Positions 29,169 through 37,998 are shown, counted from the stretch's first letter. The stretch: 43,146 nt of DNA from Streptomyces sp. BR123 (GCF_013401435.1 NZ_JACBGN010000029.1:1-43146), one strand, 5' to 3'. The notes: generated by a model not told the origin, from the letters alone. Program-made: numbers and translations.

Positions 29169-32113
29169 CGCAACGGGTCCGGGCCCTGCGGCTCGAATCC
29201 GACGTGGGCCGGCAGGCCCGAGTGGTCCGCCTCCAGCTGCGCCAGCTCGAGGCGGACCGCTGCTGCGCCCACCCGGTCCATCGTCCGTTCGCGGATCGCG
29301 ACCACCTCGCGCAGCAGCCGCTGCGCCTCGCAGGAGCGCCCCAGCCGGGCGTTGACCGCTCCCAGCCGGTGCAGGATCCGCGACTCGCCGGCGATGTCAC
29401 CGCGTGAGCGCACCTGGTTCAGGATGCTGCGCAGCAGCTGTTCGGCCTCCGGATAGCGTTCGCGGCACTGCATGAGGTCGCTCATCACGAACCGCACCTG
29501 CCCCTCCGTGCGCGCGTTGCCGGTGCGGCGGCAGATGTCCATCGCCTGGTCGAGTAGTTCCTCGGCGTCGTCGAGGCGGCCCTGGTCGAGTGCGAGCCGG
29601 GCCAGGTGGGCGAGGGTGTTGGTCTGTCCCACATGGTCGCCGACCGCCTGGAAGTCCGCCACCGCCTGCCAGTGCAGCGCCAGGGCGGACGGTTCGTCGT
29701 TCTGGCGCTGGGCCAGCATGGCCAGGTTGCGGCGGACCAGCGCGAGGCCGAGGGTGTCGCCCAGTGCCTCGAACGCGTCCTGGGCCGGCTCCAGGGCGCC
29801 GCGCGCGGGGATCAGCTGAGAGCGGGTGAGGTACAGCGAGCTCATCGAGAACATGACGGCCGCCCGGCCCCGGATCAGCCCCGCCTCGGAGGCTGCTTCG
29901 AGGGCCTTTTCGTGTGTGCGCTGCCAGTCGTCGAAGTAGCAGCGGGACTCGAACATCGTCACCAGGGTGACGGCAAGGTCCCAGCACGCCTCCGCCCGTC
30001 CGGTCTCCGCCGCCAGGTCCACGACGTGGCAGAGGTTGGCCCGTTCCGTCTCCAGCCAGGCCAGCGGGTCCCGCAGCAGCCGGTCCACCTGTGCCTCGGG
30101 CAGGCGCCAGCGCGGTGCGTCCCCGTGAAGGATGGTGAAGTCTCCTCCGTACAACCGCCGGTGGGCTTCGTCCGCCAGGGCCAGCCAGCCGCCGACGAGC
30201 CGGGTCAGGGCGTGGTCCGCCCGGTCGTCGGCCGCGTGCCGCTGCTGTTCCTCGCGGGCGAAGAGGCGGACCAGGGAGTGCAGCCTGTAGTGCGGCTCGC
30301 TCGGGGAGGCGGTGCTGTCGACCTCCAGCATCTGCGCGTCCACCAGCGATTCCAGCAGGTCCCCGGCGTCGAACAGGTCCGCGTCCAGCAGCGCCGCCGC
30401 CACCCAGGTGGGGACGGAGCCGCCGTCCTGGAGGCTGAGCAGCCGCAGCAGCCGGCGGCCGGTCCCGGTAAGCCCGTCGTAGGTGAGGGCGAGACTGGAG
30501 CGGATGGCCAGCTCGCCGTGGGACAGCTCGTCCAGCCGGTGCCTCTCGTCGGAGAGCCGGTCGCGCATCCACGCCAGCGACCAGTTGGGGCGTGCGGCCA
30601 GCCGGGCGGCGATGATCCGCAGGGCCAGGGGCAGCCGCCCGGCCATCCGGACCAGGTCCGCAGCCACCTCCGGCTCCGCGGCCACGCGGGCCGGGCCGAT
30701 GACCGCGGCCAGCATGTCGATCGCCTCCTCCTGGCTGCACACGTCCACGTAGAGGAACCGGGCACCGGGCAGTCCGGTGATCCCGGACTGCCCGGTGACG
30801 ATGACGGAGGACGTGCCGTTGCCCGGCAGGAGGAGGCGGACCTGCTGGGTGGCGGAGGCGTTGTCGAGCACGATCAGCATGCGTTTGCCGGCGAGCAGGC
30901 TGCGGTACATCTCGGCCCGCTCGTCGATCGGTCCGGGGATCTGTGCGCCCGGGATGCCCAGGGCGCGCAGGAACCGGCCCAGCGCGTCGAGCGCGGTCGC
31001 CGACGTGGGCTCGGTGCCGGCCAGGTCGCAGTAGAGCTGCCCGTCGGGGAAGTCCCGGACCAGCCGGTGCCCCAGGTGCACGGCGATCGTGCTCTTGCCC
31101 GCGCCGGAGGGTCCGGACAGCACCGCCACGGGCGTGGGCCGCCCGTCCCCGCCGGCCAGGAGCAGCTCCTGGGCCGCCTCGACGATCTGGGTGCGGCCGG
31201 TGAAGTCCGCGTTGTCGGGCGGAAGCTGGAAGGGCGCGATCCGGCTGGGCCGGGCCGACGGCAGGACGGTCCCGGAGTCTGCGGCCGGGGCACGGGCGGG
31301 TGCCTCGGCCACCGGGGCGGCCTCCGGCTCGGTGCCGGGCCGGCGCAGGGCCGGGTCGCCCACCAGGATCGCGGACTCCAGCTCCTGCAGCTGGTCACCC
31401 GGCTCGATGCCCAGCTGCTCGACGAGGATGGTCCGCCCCTCCCGGAAGGCCTCCAGGGCCTCGGCCTGCCGGCCCGACCGGTACAGGGCAAGCATCAGCC
31501 GGGCGCGCAGTGTTTCCCGCAGCGGGTAGGTGGCCACCAAGGTGGAGAGTTCGGGGACGATCTGGACGTGCCGGCCGAGTTGCAGCTCCAGATCGGCGTA
31601 CGTCTCCAGGTTGATCAGACGGTATTCGTCGAGCTGGGCGGCCATGGACTGGAGTTTGCCGCTGCGGCTCCCGCTGAGCGCAGGCCCGCGCCACAGGTCG
31701 GCCGCGCGCCGGGTGAGCGCGGCCGCTTCCTGCAGGCGGCCCTCCTGCGCGGCGTCGTGGGCCTCTTTCCGGTACCGGGAGAAGAGCGCCAGGTCGAGCC
31801 GGTCGCCGGTCGCTTCCAGGACGTATCCGGGTTCCCTGGTGACCAGCCGCGCTCCTTCCCCGATCACGGCGAGACTGGTGCGCAGGGCGGATATACACGT
31901 CTGCACCTGCGTACGGGCGGTCACCGGGGGATCTTCGCCCCAGATCGCGTCAATGAGACTCTCCGTACTGACCACCCGGTTGGCCTCGAGGAGAAGGGCG
32001 CCGAGCACTACTTGCTGCCGTCCGCGGGGAATGCGACACTCCTCGCCCGACGCCCCCGTTACCTCCAGCGGTCCGAGGACGCGGTAAATGGGTTTGTCGA
32101 CCGTTGTCGGCAT
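29162..32113 (-). CDS. AfsR-like SARP-NB-ARC-TPR pathway regulator
   Basis: A 983-residue activator. The N-terminal OmpR-type winged helix (about 8-100; RGRQQVVLGALLLEANRVVS, VTREPGYVLE) and bacterial transcriptional activation domain (about 105-255; LDLALFSRYRKEAHDAA, QLGIEPGDQLQELES) make up the SARP unit. A STAND-type NB-ARC ATPase follows, with P-loop GPSGAGKST (334-342), the Walker B-like RMLIVLDNASA and GRLPLALRIIAARL. The C-terminal 330 residues are TPR-like helical repeats. SARPs bind direct repeats and recruit RNA polymerase to cluster promoters; the TPR part usually senses a partner. AAGGAG is 8 nt before the ATG. Its end converges on the secreted-peptide gene. Confidence 0.95.
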   Translation of the reverse strand: MPTTVDKPIYRVLGPLEVTGASGEECRIPRGRQQVVLGALLLEANRVVSTESLIDAIWGEDPPVTARTQVQTCISALRTSLAVIGEGARLVTREPGYVLEATGDRLDLALFSRYRKEAHDAAQEGRLQEAAALTRRAADLWRGPALSGSRSGKLQSMAAQLDEYRLINLETYADLELQLGRHVQIVPELSTLVATYPLRETLRARLMLALYRSGRQAEALEAFREGRTILVEQLGIEPGDQLQELESAILVGDPALRRPGTEPEAAPVAEAPARAPAADSGTVLPSARPSRIAPFQLPPDNADFTGRTQIVEAAQELLLAGGDGRPTPVAVLSGPSGAGKSTIAVHLGHRLVRDFPDGQLYCDLAGTEPTSATALDALGRFLRALGIPGAQIPGPIDERAEMYRSLLAGKRMLIVLDNASATQQVRLLLPGNGTSSVIVTGQSGITGLPGARFLYVDVCSQEEAIDMLAAVIGPARVAAEPEVAADLVRMAGRLPLALRIIAARLAARPNWSLAWMRDRLSDERHRLDELSHGELAIRSSLALTYDGLTGTGRRLLRLLSLQDGGSVPTWVAAALLDADLFDAGDLLESLVDAQMLEVDSTASPSEPHYRLHSLVRLFAREEQQRHAADDRADHALTRLVGGWLALADEAHRRLYGGDFTILHGDAPRWRLPEAQVDRLLRDPLAWLETERANLCHVVDLAAETGRAEACWDLAVTLVTMFESRCYFDDWQRTHEKALEAASEAGLIRGRAAVMFSMSSLYLTRSQLIPARGALEPAQDAFEALGDTLGLALVRRNLAMLAQRQNDEPSALALHWQAVADFQAVGDHVGQTNTLAHLARLALDQGRLDDAEELLDQAMDICRRTGNARTEGQVRFVMSDLMQCRERYPEAEQLLRSILNQVRSRGDIAGESRILHRLGAVNARLGRSCEAQRLLREVVAIRERTMDRVGAAAVRLELAQLEADHSGLPAHVGFEPQGPDPLRH

Positions 32114-32206
32114 ATCGGCGTGGCTCCTTGTTCTCCCGAATGACGGGACGGGATTGCCAAATTAACATGCGCTCACTCGCCGGTTGACTGCCTGTAGCCG
32201 TACGGA

Positions 32207-32607
32207 TTAGGCCTTTTCCCTCGCACCTCTTGCGGTCTGCTCAGCGGCGGATACCGGTGCAGCGTACGTGCGGCAGGAGGAAATCAGGCCATGTTTCGAA
32301 AGGCTGAAGACGGCCGCGAAATCCATCTCCGGGCAGCGGTCCTCACGGTGCCGGAGAATGCCCGTTGCCACCATTCTGTCAGCCGTACCCCAAGGTCCTC
32401 GAGCATATGGGTGAAGCGCCGGCTCTGTTCCGCGGCCGTCACCGCCGCCCGTCCGAAAGCCGCCGTCCCCTCCGGCCCCCGGAGGGTGACCTCCTCGTCG
32501 AGGAGCGAGGCGAACGCGTCGTGGTCCCGGGCGTTGAGATGGGTGTGGCCGAGGTACACGTGCTCGACGGACACCCTTTTCGGCCACGGCTCCGGCGGGT
32601 TCATCAT
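32207..32607 (-). pseudogene. SnoaL/NTF2-like gene with a frameshift
   Basis: The frame from the ATGs at 32607/32604 (GGAGGGAGG upstream) reads VEHVYLGHTHLNARDHDAFA, LLDEEVTLRGPEGTAAFG and FTHMLEDLGVRLT, and then turns into nonsense (ARRWISRPSSAFRNMA) with a stop at 32284. From about base 32382 the neighbouring frame continues the family pattern: RMVATGILRHREDRCPEMDF then AAVFSLSKHGLISSCRTYAA, stopping at 32207. Joined, the two parts give about 134 residues, the normal length for this fold of cyclases, hydrolases and isomerases. One missing or extra base near CTGACAGAATGG explains it. It may be a true loss of function or a sequencing error. It lies 19 nt after the adenylation gene. Confidence 0.7.
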
Positions 32608-32626
32608 GCCTCCCTCCTCGACGGGC

Positions 32627-34231
32627 TCAGCGGGTACCGGCGAGCTGCGCCGCCAGGGCCCGGCGGTCCGCCTTGCCGTTCGGAGAGATCGGCATAGCGT
32701 CGAGGACGTGGACCTCGTCGGGCACCATGTAGGGCTGGAGCGTCTGCGAGCAGAACGCGGGCAGGCGGCCGTCGTCGAGGGAGCCGGCCCGGTCCTGCGC
32801 CACGACGCACGCCGCGAGTCGGGGTTCGTCCGCCGCGCGCTCGACCAGGAGCACCACGGCCTCGGCGACCTCGGGATGCTCCCGCAGCCGGCGTTCGATC
32901 TCGCCGAGCTCGACGCGGTTCCCGCGGATCTGCACCTGGGAGTCCACGCGTCCGCAGAAGTAGAGCTCACCGTGCGGTCCCCGGTACGCCAGGTCGCCGG
33001 TGCGCAGGACCAGCTGGCCCGAGCGCGGCTCGGCCGGGTCGAGCACGCGTGCGGCGGCCGACGCGGCAGGGTCGTCCCAGTAGCCGGTGAACAGGGCGGG
33101 GGTCCGCAGGTGGATCTCGCCCAGCGTGCCGGGCTCGTCGACCAGTCGGCCGGACTCGTCGACCAGCAGCATCTCGGCACCCGGGTGGGCGTAGCCGATG
33201 GACAGCCTCTCCAGGTCCGCGGGCAGCGGCCGTGGTACGTCGGTGAAGGAGCAGGCCATCGACTCGGTCGCGCCGTAGCAGTTGATGAGCCGGGCCTGCG
33301 GCAGCAGCCTCTGGAGCTCGCGCAGTTCGGGCAGCGGGAACTCCTCTCCGCAGAACAGCACGCCGCGGATCCCGGTGAGGCCGGCCAACCGTTCGGGCAG
33401 ATGCCGCAGGGTCTGCCGCCAGATCGACGGCACGCCGTTGACCTGGGTGGCGCCGGTGTCGGCGAGGACCCGAAGGAACCGGCTGGGCCAGCGCAGCAGG
33501 TCGCGCGGCACGGGCACCACGGCGGCGCCGGTGCTCAGGGCGAGGCCGATGTCGAGGAGCGAGAAGTCGAACTGGAGGGGCGAGGTGGTCGCGACCCGGT
33601 CCTGGGGTCCCACGATGCCCTGCGACAGCATGCCCCGGTAGAACGAGGTGACGGCCCGGTGGCTCATCACCACGCCCTTGGGGCGTCCGGTGCTGCCGGA
33701 TGTGAAGATCATGTACGCGGGGTCGGTCGGGCACAGCTCGGTCCGGCGGCGGGTCCGCGTCTGCGGCTGCCGCTCCACGCGCAGTCTGCCGGACCCGAAC
33801 CGGGCCGTCCCCGCCTGCTGGGGAACGTTCTCCCGCGTCCCGTCCCCGGTCTGGATGTGCAGGGCGGCCCCGGTGGCCTCCACGATGGTCCGCAGCCGCT
33901 CGTCGGGGGTCTCCGGGCTGACCGGTATGAACGGCAGGCCCGCCATGGAGCAGGCGAGGAACACAGCGATGGCGTGGGCCGAGGTGTGGGATTCGAGGAT
34001 GACGCGGTCCCCGATGTCGAGTCCGAGGGCGTCGAGGTCGGCGGCGTACGTCCGGGCGAGGTCGCGCAGTTCGCCGTACGTCGTGGTCCGTACGGTGTCA
34101 TTGGCGACGAACTCGGCGACGGCGGGGCTGCCGGGGGTCGTGGCCGCCGGGGACAGCAGGAGGGAGTGCAGCAGTTCGGGGCGGCCGGCGAGGGGGCCTG
34201 CGGCGGTCCGGTTGGACGGTGACGTGGTCAC
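32627..34231 (-). CDS. Stand-alone amino acid adenylation enzyme (A2)
   Basis: A 534-residue ANL enzyme with YMIFTSGSTGRPKGVVMSHR (A3), INCYGATESMACSF (A5, with Ala in place of the usual Pro), GEIHLRTPALFTGYW (A6), LRTGDLAYRG (A7), SQVQIRGNRVELGEIE (A8) and ISPNGKADRRAL (A10 Lys). The pocket residues read by eye are D-F-L-G-L-C-C-A-C-K, matching no code I remember. The small cysteine-lined pocket could suit a small or hydrophobic amino acid. It has no fused carrier, so it must load a carrier in trans. Start GTG 34231, 10 nt after AGGAG. Confidence 0.88.
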   Translation of the reverse strand: MTTSPSNRTAAGPLAGRPELLHSLLLSPAATTPGSPAVAEFVANDTVRTTTYGELRDLARTYAADLDALGLDIGDRVILESHTSAHAIAVFLACSMAGLPFIPVSPETPDERLRTIVEATGAALHIQTGDGTRENVPQQAGTARFGSGRLRVERQPQTRTRRRTELCPTDPAYMIFTSGSTGRPKGVVMSHRAVTSFYRGMLSQGIVGPQDRVATTSPLQFDFSLLDIGLALSTGAAVVPVPRDLLRWPSRFLRVLADTGATQVNGVPSIWRQTLRHLPERLAGLTGIRGVLFCGEEFPLPELRELQRLLPQARLINCYGATESMACSFTDVPRPLPADLERLSIGYAHPGAEMLLVDESGRLVDEPGTLGEIHLRTPALFTGYWDDPAASAAARVLDPAEPRSGQLVLRTGDLAYRGPHGELYFCGRVDSQVQIRGNRVELGEIERRLREHPEVAEAVVLLVERAADEPRLAACVVAQDRAGSLDDGRLPAFCSQTLQPYMVPDEVHVLDAMPISPNGKADRRALAAQLAGTR

Positions 34232-34261
34232 TGGGGTGGGTCTCCTGGGTCTTTCGGTCGG

Positions 34262-34783
34262 TCAGAGGGACGGGAACTCCGCTGGCGGGAGCCGGTGCGC
34301 CTGGCCGTCCAGCAGGACCATCGGGATGTCCGGAGCACAGTCGGCGCGCTCGGCGGTGCCGATCAGCAGGGTGTGGTCGAACGCCTCGACGGTGTCGCGG
34401 AGCCGGCAGACGACGGTGGCCACGCAGCCGTCGACCACCGGGACGCCGTCCGACCAGGAGTGGGCGACCCCGTCGAAGCGCCGGGCCGGGTCGCCCGTGG
34501 CGAAGCGCTGGGCGAGGGACCGCTGCCCCCAGGACAGGGTGTTGACTGCGAAGGCGCCGCGGTCGCGGATCTCGTGGAGCGTCCGGCTCCCGCTGCGCAG
34601 CGACACGAGGATGCTCGCCGGGGAGAGCGAGAGCGACAGGACGGCGTTGGCCGTGCAGCCGGCAGGTCCGTTGTCGGTGGCCGTGGTGATCACCGACACG
34701 AAGGTCGGGAAGCGTCCCATGACGCGCCGGAAGGTGCCCTGGTCCAGCAGGGGCGCAGTGGGAAGGGCGGTCTCGATGGTCAT
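34262..34783 (-). CDS. Flavin reductase (FMN-binding split-barrel)
   Basis: A 173-residue flavin reductase-like protein: FRRVMGRFPTFVSVITTATD, GPAGCTANAVLSLSLSPASI, LVSLRSGSRTLHEIRDRGAF, FAVNTLSW and the C-terminal DHTLLIGTAERAD. It passes electrons from NAD(P)H to free FMN or FAD for a two-component monooxygenase. No classical partner is present. The two acyl-CoA-dehydrogenase-fold proteins of this cluster are the only flavoproteins that could use the reduced flavin. It sits between two adenylation genes, with 10 nt upstream and 30 nt downstream gaps. Confidence 0.9.
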   Translation of the reverse strand: MTIETALPTAPLLDQGTFRRVMGRFPTFVSVITTATDNGPAGCTANAVLSLSLSPASILVSLRSGSRTLHEIRDRGAFAVNTLSWGQRSLAQRFATGDPARRFDGVAHSWSDGVPVVDGCVATVVCRLRDTVEAFDHTLLIGTAERADCAPDIPMVLLDGQAHRLPPAEFPSL

Positions 34784-34793
34784 GGTGTGCCTC

Positions 34794-36365
34794 TCAGGCC
34801 GCTTCCGGCCGGGACAGGGAGCCGACCAGGGCGGCCCGGTCGACCTTTCCGTTGGCGTTCAGCGGAAGCGCCGGGGTGAACTCGACAGCGGTCGGCACCA
34901 TGTAGGCGGGCAGCTTCGCGCGCAGGGCGTCGAGGAGTGCGGCCGGGTCCGCCGGGCCGCCGGTGCACAGGGCGTGCAGCACCGGCTCGCCCTTGCGGCC
35001 GGGCACGGCCAGGACGACGGCGTCGGTGACGCCGGGCTGCCGCATCAGCAGGTTCTCGATCTCGCCGAGTTCGACCCGGTAGCCGTGGATCTTCAGCTGG
35101 TGGTCGAGCCGGCCCAGGTGCACCAGCGTCCCGTCGAGCTGCCTGACCCGGTCGCCGGTGCGGTACCAGTGGTCCGAGGTGACCGGCCCCGAGCCGTCGT
35201 ACACCGTGGCCCGCCGGCCGTCGAAGGAACAGAAGCGGCCGGTGTTGTCCTGCGGTGCGAGGTAGCCGGGGAACCGCTGGCTGCCGCGTACACACAGCTC
35301 GCCCTCGTCGGCCGGGTGTCCGTCCTCGTCGAGGACCAGGTGCTCCTGGCCGGGGTACGGGGTGCCGATCGGCACGGTGGCGTTGCCGGTGTCCGGCCAG
35401 TCGGCTGGGTCCGACGGCAGCCGGTACTCGGTCCAGGTGACGGTCATCTCGGTGGGGCCGTAGATGTTCTCCAGCGTGCTGTTCGGGGCGGCGGCCGCCC
35501 AGGCCTCGGCGTGTGCCGTCTTGAGGGCTTCGCCGCAGAACAGGCTCCATTGGAGAGTGGGCATGGAGCCGGGTTTCAGGGCGCGCAGCCGCATCGCGAT
35601 GGCAGCGACCGAGGGGACGGAGTTCCAGTGGGTGATCTGCCGCTCGTTGACGTAGCGCACCGGGGAGAGCACGTCGTTGCGGGTGGGCACGACGAGGGTG
35701 GCGCCCGACCCCCAGGAGGCGAACATGTCGTACACCGACGGGTCGAAGGTGAGGTCGAAGGTCTGCGACACCCGGGCGCCGGGGCCGAGCCCATACCGGG
35801 GAATGACGTGGCCGAGGTAGGCGGCGATGTTGTCGTGGGTGACAGGGACGCCCTTGGGCCGGCCGGTGGAGCCGGAGGTGAACAGGATGTAGGCGAGGTC
35901 GCTGCCCGAGACGGCGCGCCCGGGGAGCTCCGGGGCGGCTGCGGAGGACCGGCCGAGGAGGTCCTGGTCGGTGAGCCGGAGCACCGGGACGGGCAGGACG
36001 TCCAGGCCGGGCAGGCCCGCGTCGGCGACCACCAGGTCGAGTCCGGCCTCCTGCACCACGTCGCTGCTGCGGGTGATCGGGAAGGCCGGGTTCAGCGGCA
36101 CCACCGTCGCGCCGAGCCGGGTGATACCCAGATAGCCGGCGTACGCGAGGACCGAGCGCGAGGCGAGCAGTCCTACCCGGGCCGGCGGGCTGCCGTGCCC
36201 GGTGAGGACTGCTTCGGCGACGGATGCGGCGCAGGCGTCGAGGGCGGCGTAGGTGAGGTGATGGCCGTCGACCTCCAGGGCGTTCAGGCCGTCCCCGTAG
36301 CGGTGCGCGGACCGCGCGAACCAGTCGTGCAGCCGCGGTCGTGGCACGTCAAGGTGGGTGGGCAT
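34794..36365 (-). CDS. Stand-alone amino acid adenylation enzyme (A3)
   Basis: A 523-residue ANL enzyme with YILFTSGSTGRPKGVPVTHD (A3), ENIYGPTEMTVTWTEY (A5), GELCVRGSQRFPGYL (A6), WYRTGDRVRQ (A7), HQLKIHGYRVELGEIE (A8) and LPLNANGKVDRAAL (A10 Lys). Distinctive family features are LTFDPSVYDMFASWGSGATL and WNSVPSVAAIA, typical of free adenylation enzymes that load dedicated carriers. The code read by eye is D-P-Y-N-L-C-I-V-T-K, which I cannot assign. The ATG shares a base with the preceding stop (TGATG), so it is coupled to the papain-fold gene, which is presumably in the same reaction step. Confidence 0.9.
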   Translation of the reverse strand: MPTHLDVPRPRLHDWFARSAHRYGDGLNALEVDGHHLTYAALDACAASVAEAVLTGHGSPPARVGLLASRSVLAYAGYLGITRLGATVVPLNPAFPITRSSDVVQEAGLDLVVADAGLPGLDVLPVPVLRLTDQDLLGRSSAAAPELPGRAVSGSDLAYILFTSGSTGRPKGVPVTHDNIAAYLGHVIPRYGLGPGARVSQTFDLTFDPSVYDMFASWGSGATLVVPTRNDVLSPVRYVNERQITHWNSVPSVAAIAMRLRALKPGSMPTLQWSLFCGEALKTAHAEAWAAAAPNSTLENIYGPTEMTVTWTEYRLPSDPADWPDTGNATVPIGTPYPGQEHLVLDEDGHPADEGELCVRGSQRFPGYLAPQDNTGRFCSFDGRRATVYDGSGPVTSDHWYRTGDRVRQLDGTLVHLGRLDHQLKIHGYRVELGEIENLLMRQPGVTDAVVLAVPGRKGEPVLHALCTGGPADPAALLDALRAKLPAYMVPTAVEFTPALPLNANGKVDRAALVGSLSRPEAA

Positions 36366-37399
36366 CAGTGCTGTTCCTCCTTTTGCACGCGGGTCGTGGT
36401 GTTGATGAGGTCGTCGAAGGCCTTCGCGACGACGCCGGGGCGCGGGCGGCCGCGCCCGGCCGAGGTGACGGCGAAGCGGAGGGAGCGGGGCAGCTCCCCC
36501 CAACTCGCCGCTGCGGCGTCCGCAGCCGCCCGGGACACCGTCCTGGTGCGCGCCAGGAACGCGAGGCGGTGGCGCTGGTGCCGCGAGGCGGCCCACAGGT
36601 CGTCGGCGTGGGCGGCGAGCAGGGCCGGCTCTGCGCAGAACCGGGCGGCGAGGAATTCGAGCGTCTCCGACGGCCCGTAGAGCCAGCGGCCCAACGGCGG
36701 GGCGGTGGGCGGCGAGGAGTGCCGTACCAGCCAGCGGTAATGGTCCGTGTCGGGCAGTTCGGAGGCGTTGCCGAGGGCGTGGACGTCCCGCAGGGTGTAC
36801 TGCGGGGCGAGGGTGCCCATCGGGGTGAGCAGCGCGCGCAGGGCGGTGTCGTCGACGATGCCGGTGTGGGGGTGCTGCTCGCCTTCGGGCAGGAGGGCCG
36901 CGAAGCGGTCGGTCACCTGCCAGGCGTCGGCGCGGCCGGGCGCGGGTTCCAGCAGGACCCAGTGCGCTGCGGTGGACACTCCGTACGCCGGGGACCAGGG
37001 CACGGTACGCGTGTTGGCGACAGCGAGGACGCGGCCGTTGCGGCCGGCCTCCGCGCGGAGGGCGGCGAGCGCCACGGACCAGTGGGCGGTGCCCCGGTAG
37101 ACCAGTCGTCCGGTGGTGCTCCCGCCGTCGATGCGGTGGTGGTGGGAGAACGCGAGGTGCCCGCTGGGGTGGTCGGTGCGGACCGCGAGCCGGATGGCCC
37201 GGGCGAGCCTGTCGGCCACGTCGGGGAGTTCCGGTTCCAGGTAGGCCACCAGGGCGGCGGTGTAGCAGCTGAGTTCCGGCGTTTGCGCCGGGACGGCGGG
37301 CGGTCCGGTCACGCCGCGGGCTGCCGGCGGGGAAGCCGGGGCGGTCTCCGTCCGGTTCCTGCCGTCGTTCGCGACGAAGTTCGTCACGTCGTTCGTCAT
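36365..37399 (-). CDS. Papain-fold (BtrH/C39-like) putative amide synthase
   Basis: A 344-residue protein I place with the cysteine-protease-fold acyl transferases typified by butirosin BtrH. Candidate catalytic residues are Cys45 (PELSCYTAALVAYL), His146 (YGVSTAAHWVLLEP) and Asp164 (WQVTDRFAALL). The order Cys, then His before a hydrophobic strand, then Asp matches that fold. Such enzymes take acyl groups from carrier proteins to amines instead of hydrolysing peptides. The first 40 residues look disordered. The start at 37399 overlaps the PPTase stop (ATGA) and has GGGAGG 4 nt upstream. It is coupled to the A3 gene, suggesting that it uses the A3 product. Assignment to the BtrH group is by eye and moderate. 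Confidence 0.6.
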   Translation of the reverse strand: MTNDVTNFVANDGRNRTETAPASPPAARGVTGPPAVPAQTPELSCYTAALVAYLEPELPDVADRLARAIRLAVRTDHPSGHLAFSHHHRIDGGSTTGRLVYRGTAHWSVALAALRAEAGRNGRVLAVANTRTVPWSPAYGVSTAAHWVLLEPAPGRADAWQVTDRFAALLPEGEQHPHTGIVDDTALRALLTPMGTLAPQYTLRDVHALGNASELPDTDHYRWLVRHSSPPTAPPLGRWLYGPSETLEFLAARFCAEPALLAAHADDLWAASRHQRHRLAFLARTRTVSRAAADAAAASWGELPRSLRFAVTSAGRGRPRPGVVAKAFDDLINTTTRVQKEEQH

Positions 37400-37998
37400 A
37401 ACGCCTCCCATGCGCAGCTGAGGGGTGTGTCCGATGTGTCGCGCAGGCTGCGCCAGGTGAAGCCCTTCCAGGTGCCGCTGGTCTGGCCGGGTCCCACGGG
37501 AACGGTCCAGGGGCCACCGGCGAGGCCGCTGCCCTCGGCCTTCACGCAGGCCTCCTGCGCGGTCCAGATCCAGGCGAACTCCCGGGAACGCTCGTCCGCC
37601 GGGAGGGCGTTGACGGCCTCGTGTTCCGTGGGCACGCAGCGGCGCACGACGCCGGGGGCGAGGTGTTCGCCGGGCTGCTGCACGTCGATGCCGACGGCGC
37701 GGCCCACTCCGGCGCAGGCGGCGAAGTGGCCTTCGTCGTGGGCGATGCTGATGGCGAGGTCGGGCCGGTCGGGCAGGCCGGGCTTGCCGTGGGGTCCGGG
37801 GGTCACCCGCAGGTTCTCGGATCCGGGCGCCACTTCGGCCAGGAGCCGGCGTAGCAGGGCGCGGCCCGCGAGGAACTCCTCGGCCCGCCAGCCGGCCATG
37901 CCGGCCGCGGCCGCGAGGTCGTCCGGGTGACCCTCCGATGGTGCGGTGACGCGTCCCGACACCGCCCAGACCTGCGGGACGATCTCGATGACGTTCAT
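37396..37998 (-). CDS. Second Sfp-type PPTase, catalytic Lys replaced
   Basis: A 200-residue PPTase-family protein with RAEEFLAGRALLRRLLAE, GPHGKPGLPDRPDLAISIAH, AVGIDVQQPGEH and FAWIWTAQEACVKAEGSGL. The conserved W-x2-KEA-x3-K element reads WTAQEACVKA: the first Lys is Gln, while the Glu and second Lys remain. In Sfp that Lys binds the CoA phosphate, so activity may be weaker or altered, but many PPTases tolerate change here. ATGA overlaps with both neighbours. Two PPTases in one cluster suggest merged half-clusters or carriers with different needs. Confidence 0.88.
   Translation of the reverse strand: MNVIEIVPQVWAVSGRVTAPSEGHPDDLAAAAGMAGWRAEEFLAGRALLRRLLAEVAPGSENLRVTPGPHGKPGLPDRPDLAISIAHDEGHFAACAGVGRAVGIDVQQPGEHLAPGVVRRCVPTEHEAVNALPADERSREFAWIWTAQEACVKAEGSGLAGGPWTVPVGPGQTSGTWKGFTWRSLRDTSDTPLSCAWEAL

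Noticed and set aside
29606..32143. Plus-strand frame of 845 codons opposite the AfsR-like gene
   Set aside because: Same artefact; the minus strand has clear SARP, NB-ARC and TPR features and a good ribosome site.
32284..32607. A complete 107-residue protein read from the ATG at 32607
   Set aside because: The last 30 residues are out of family. The neighbouring frame carries the missing half, so it is recorded as a frameshifted gene instead.
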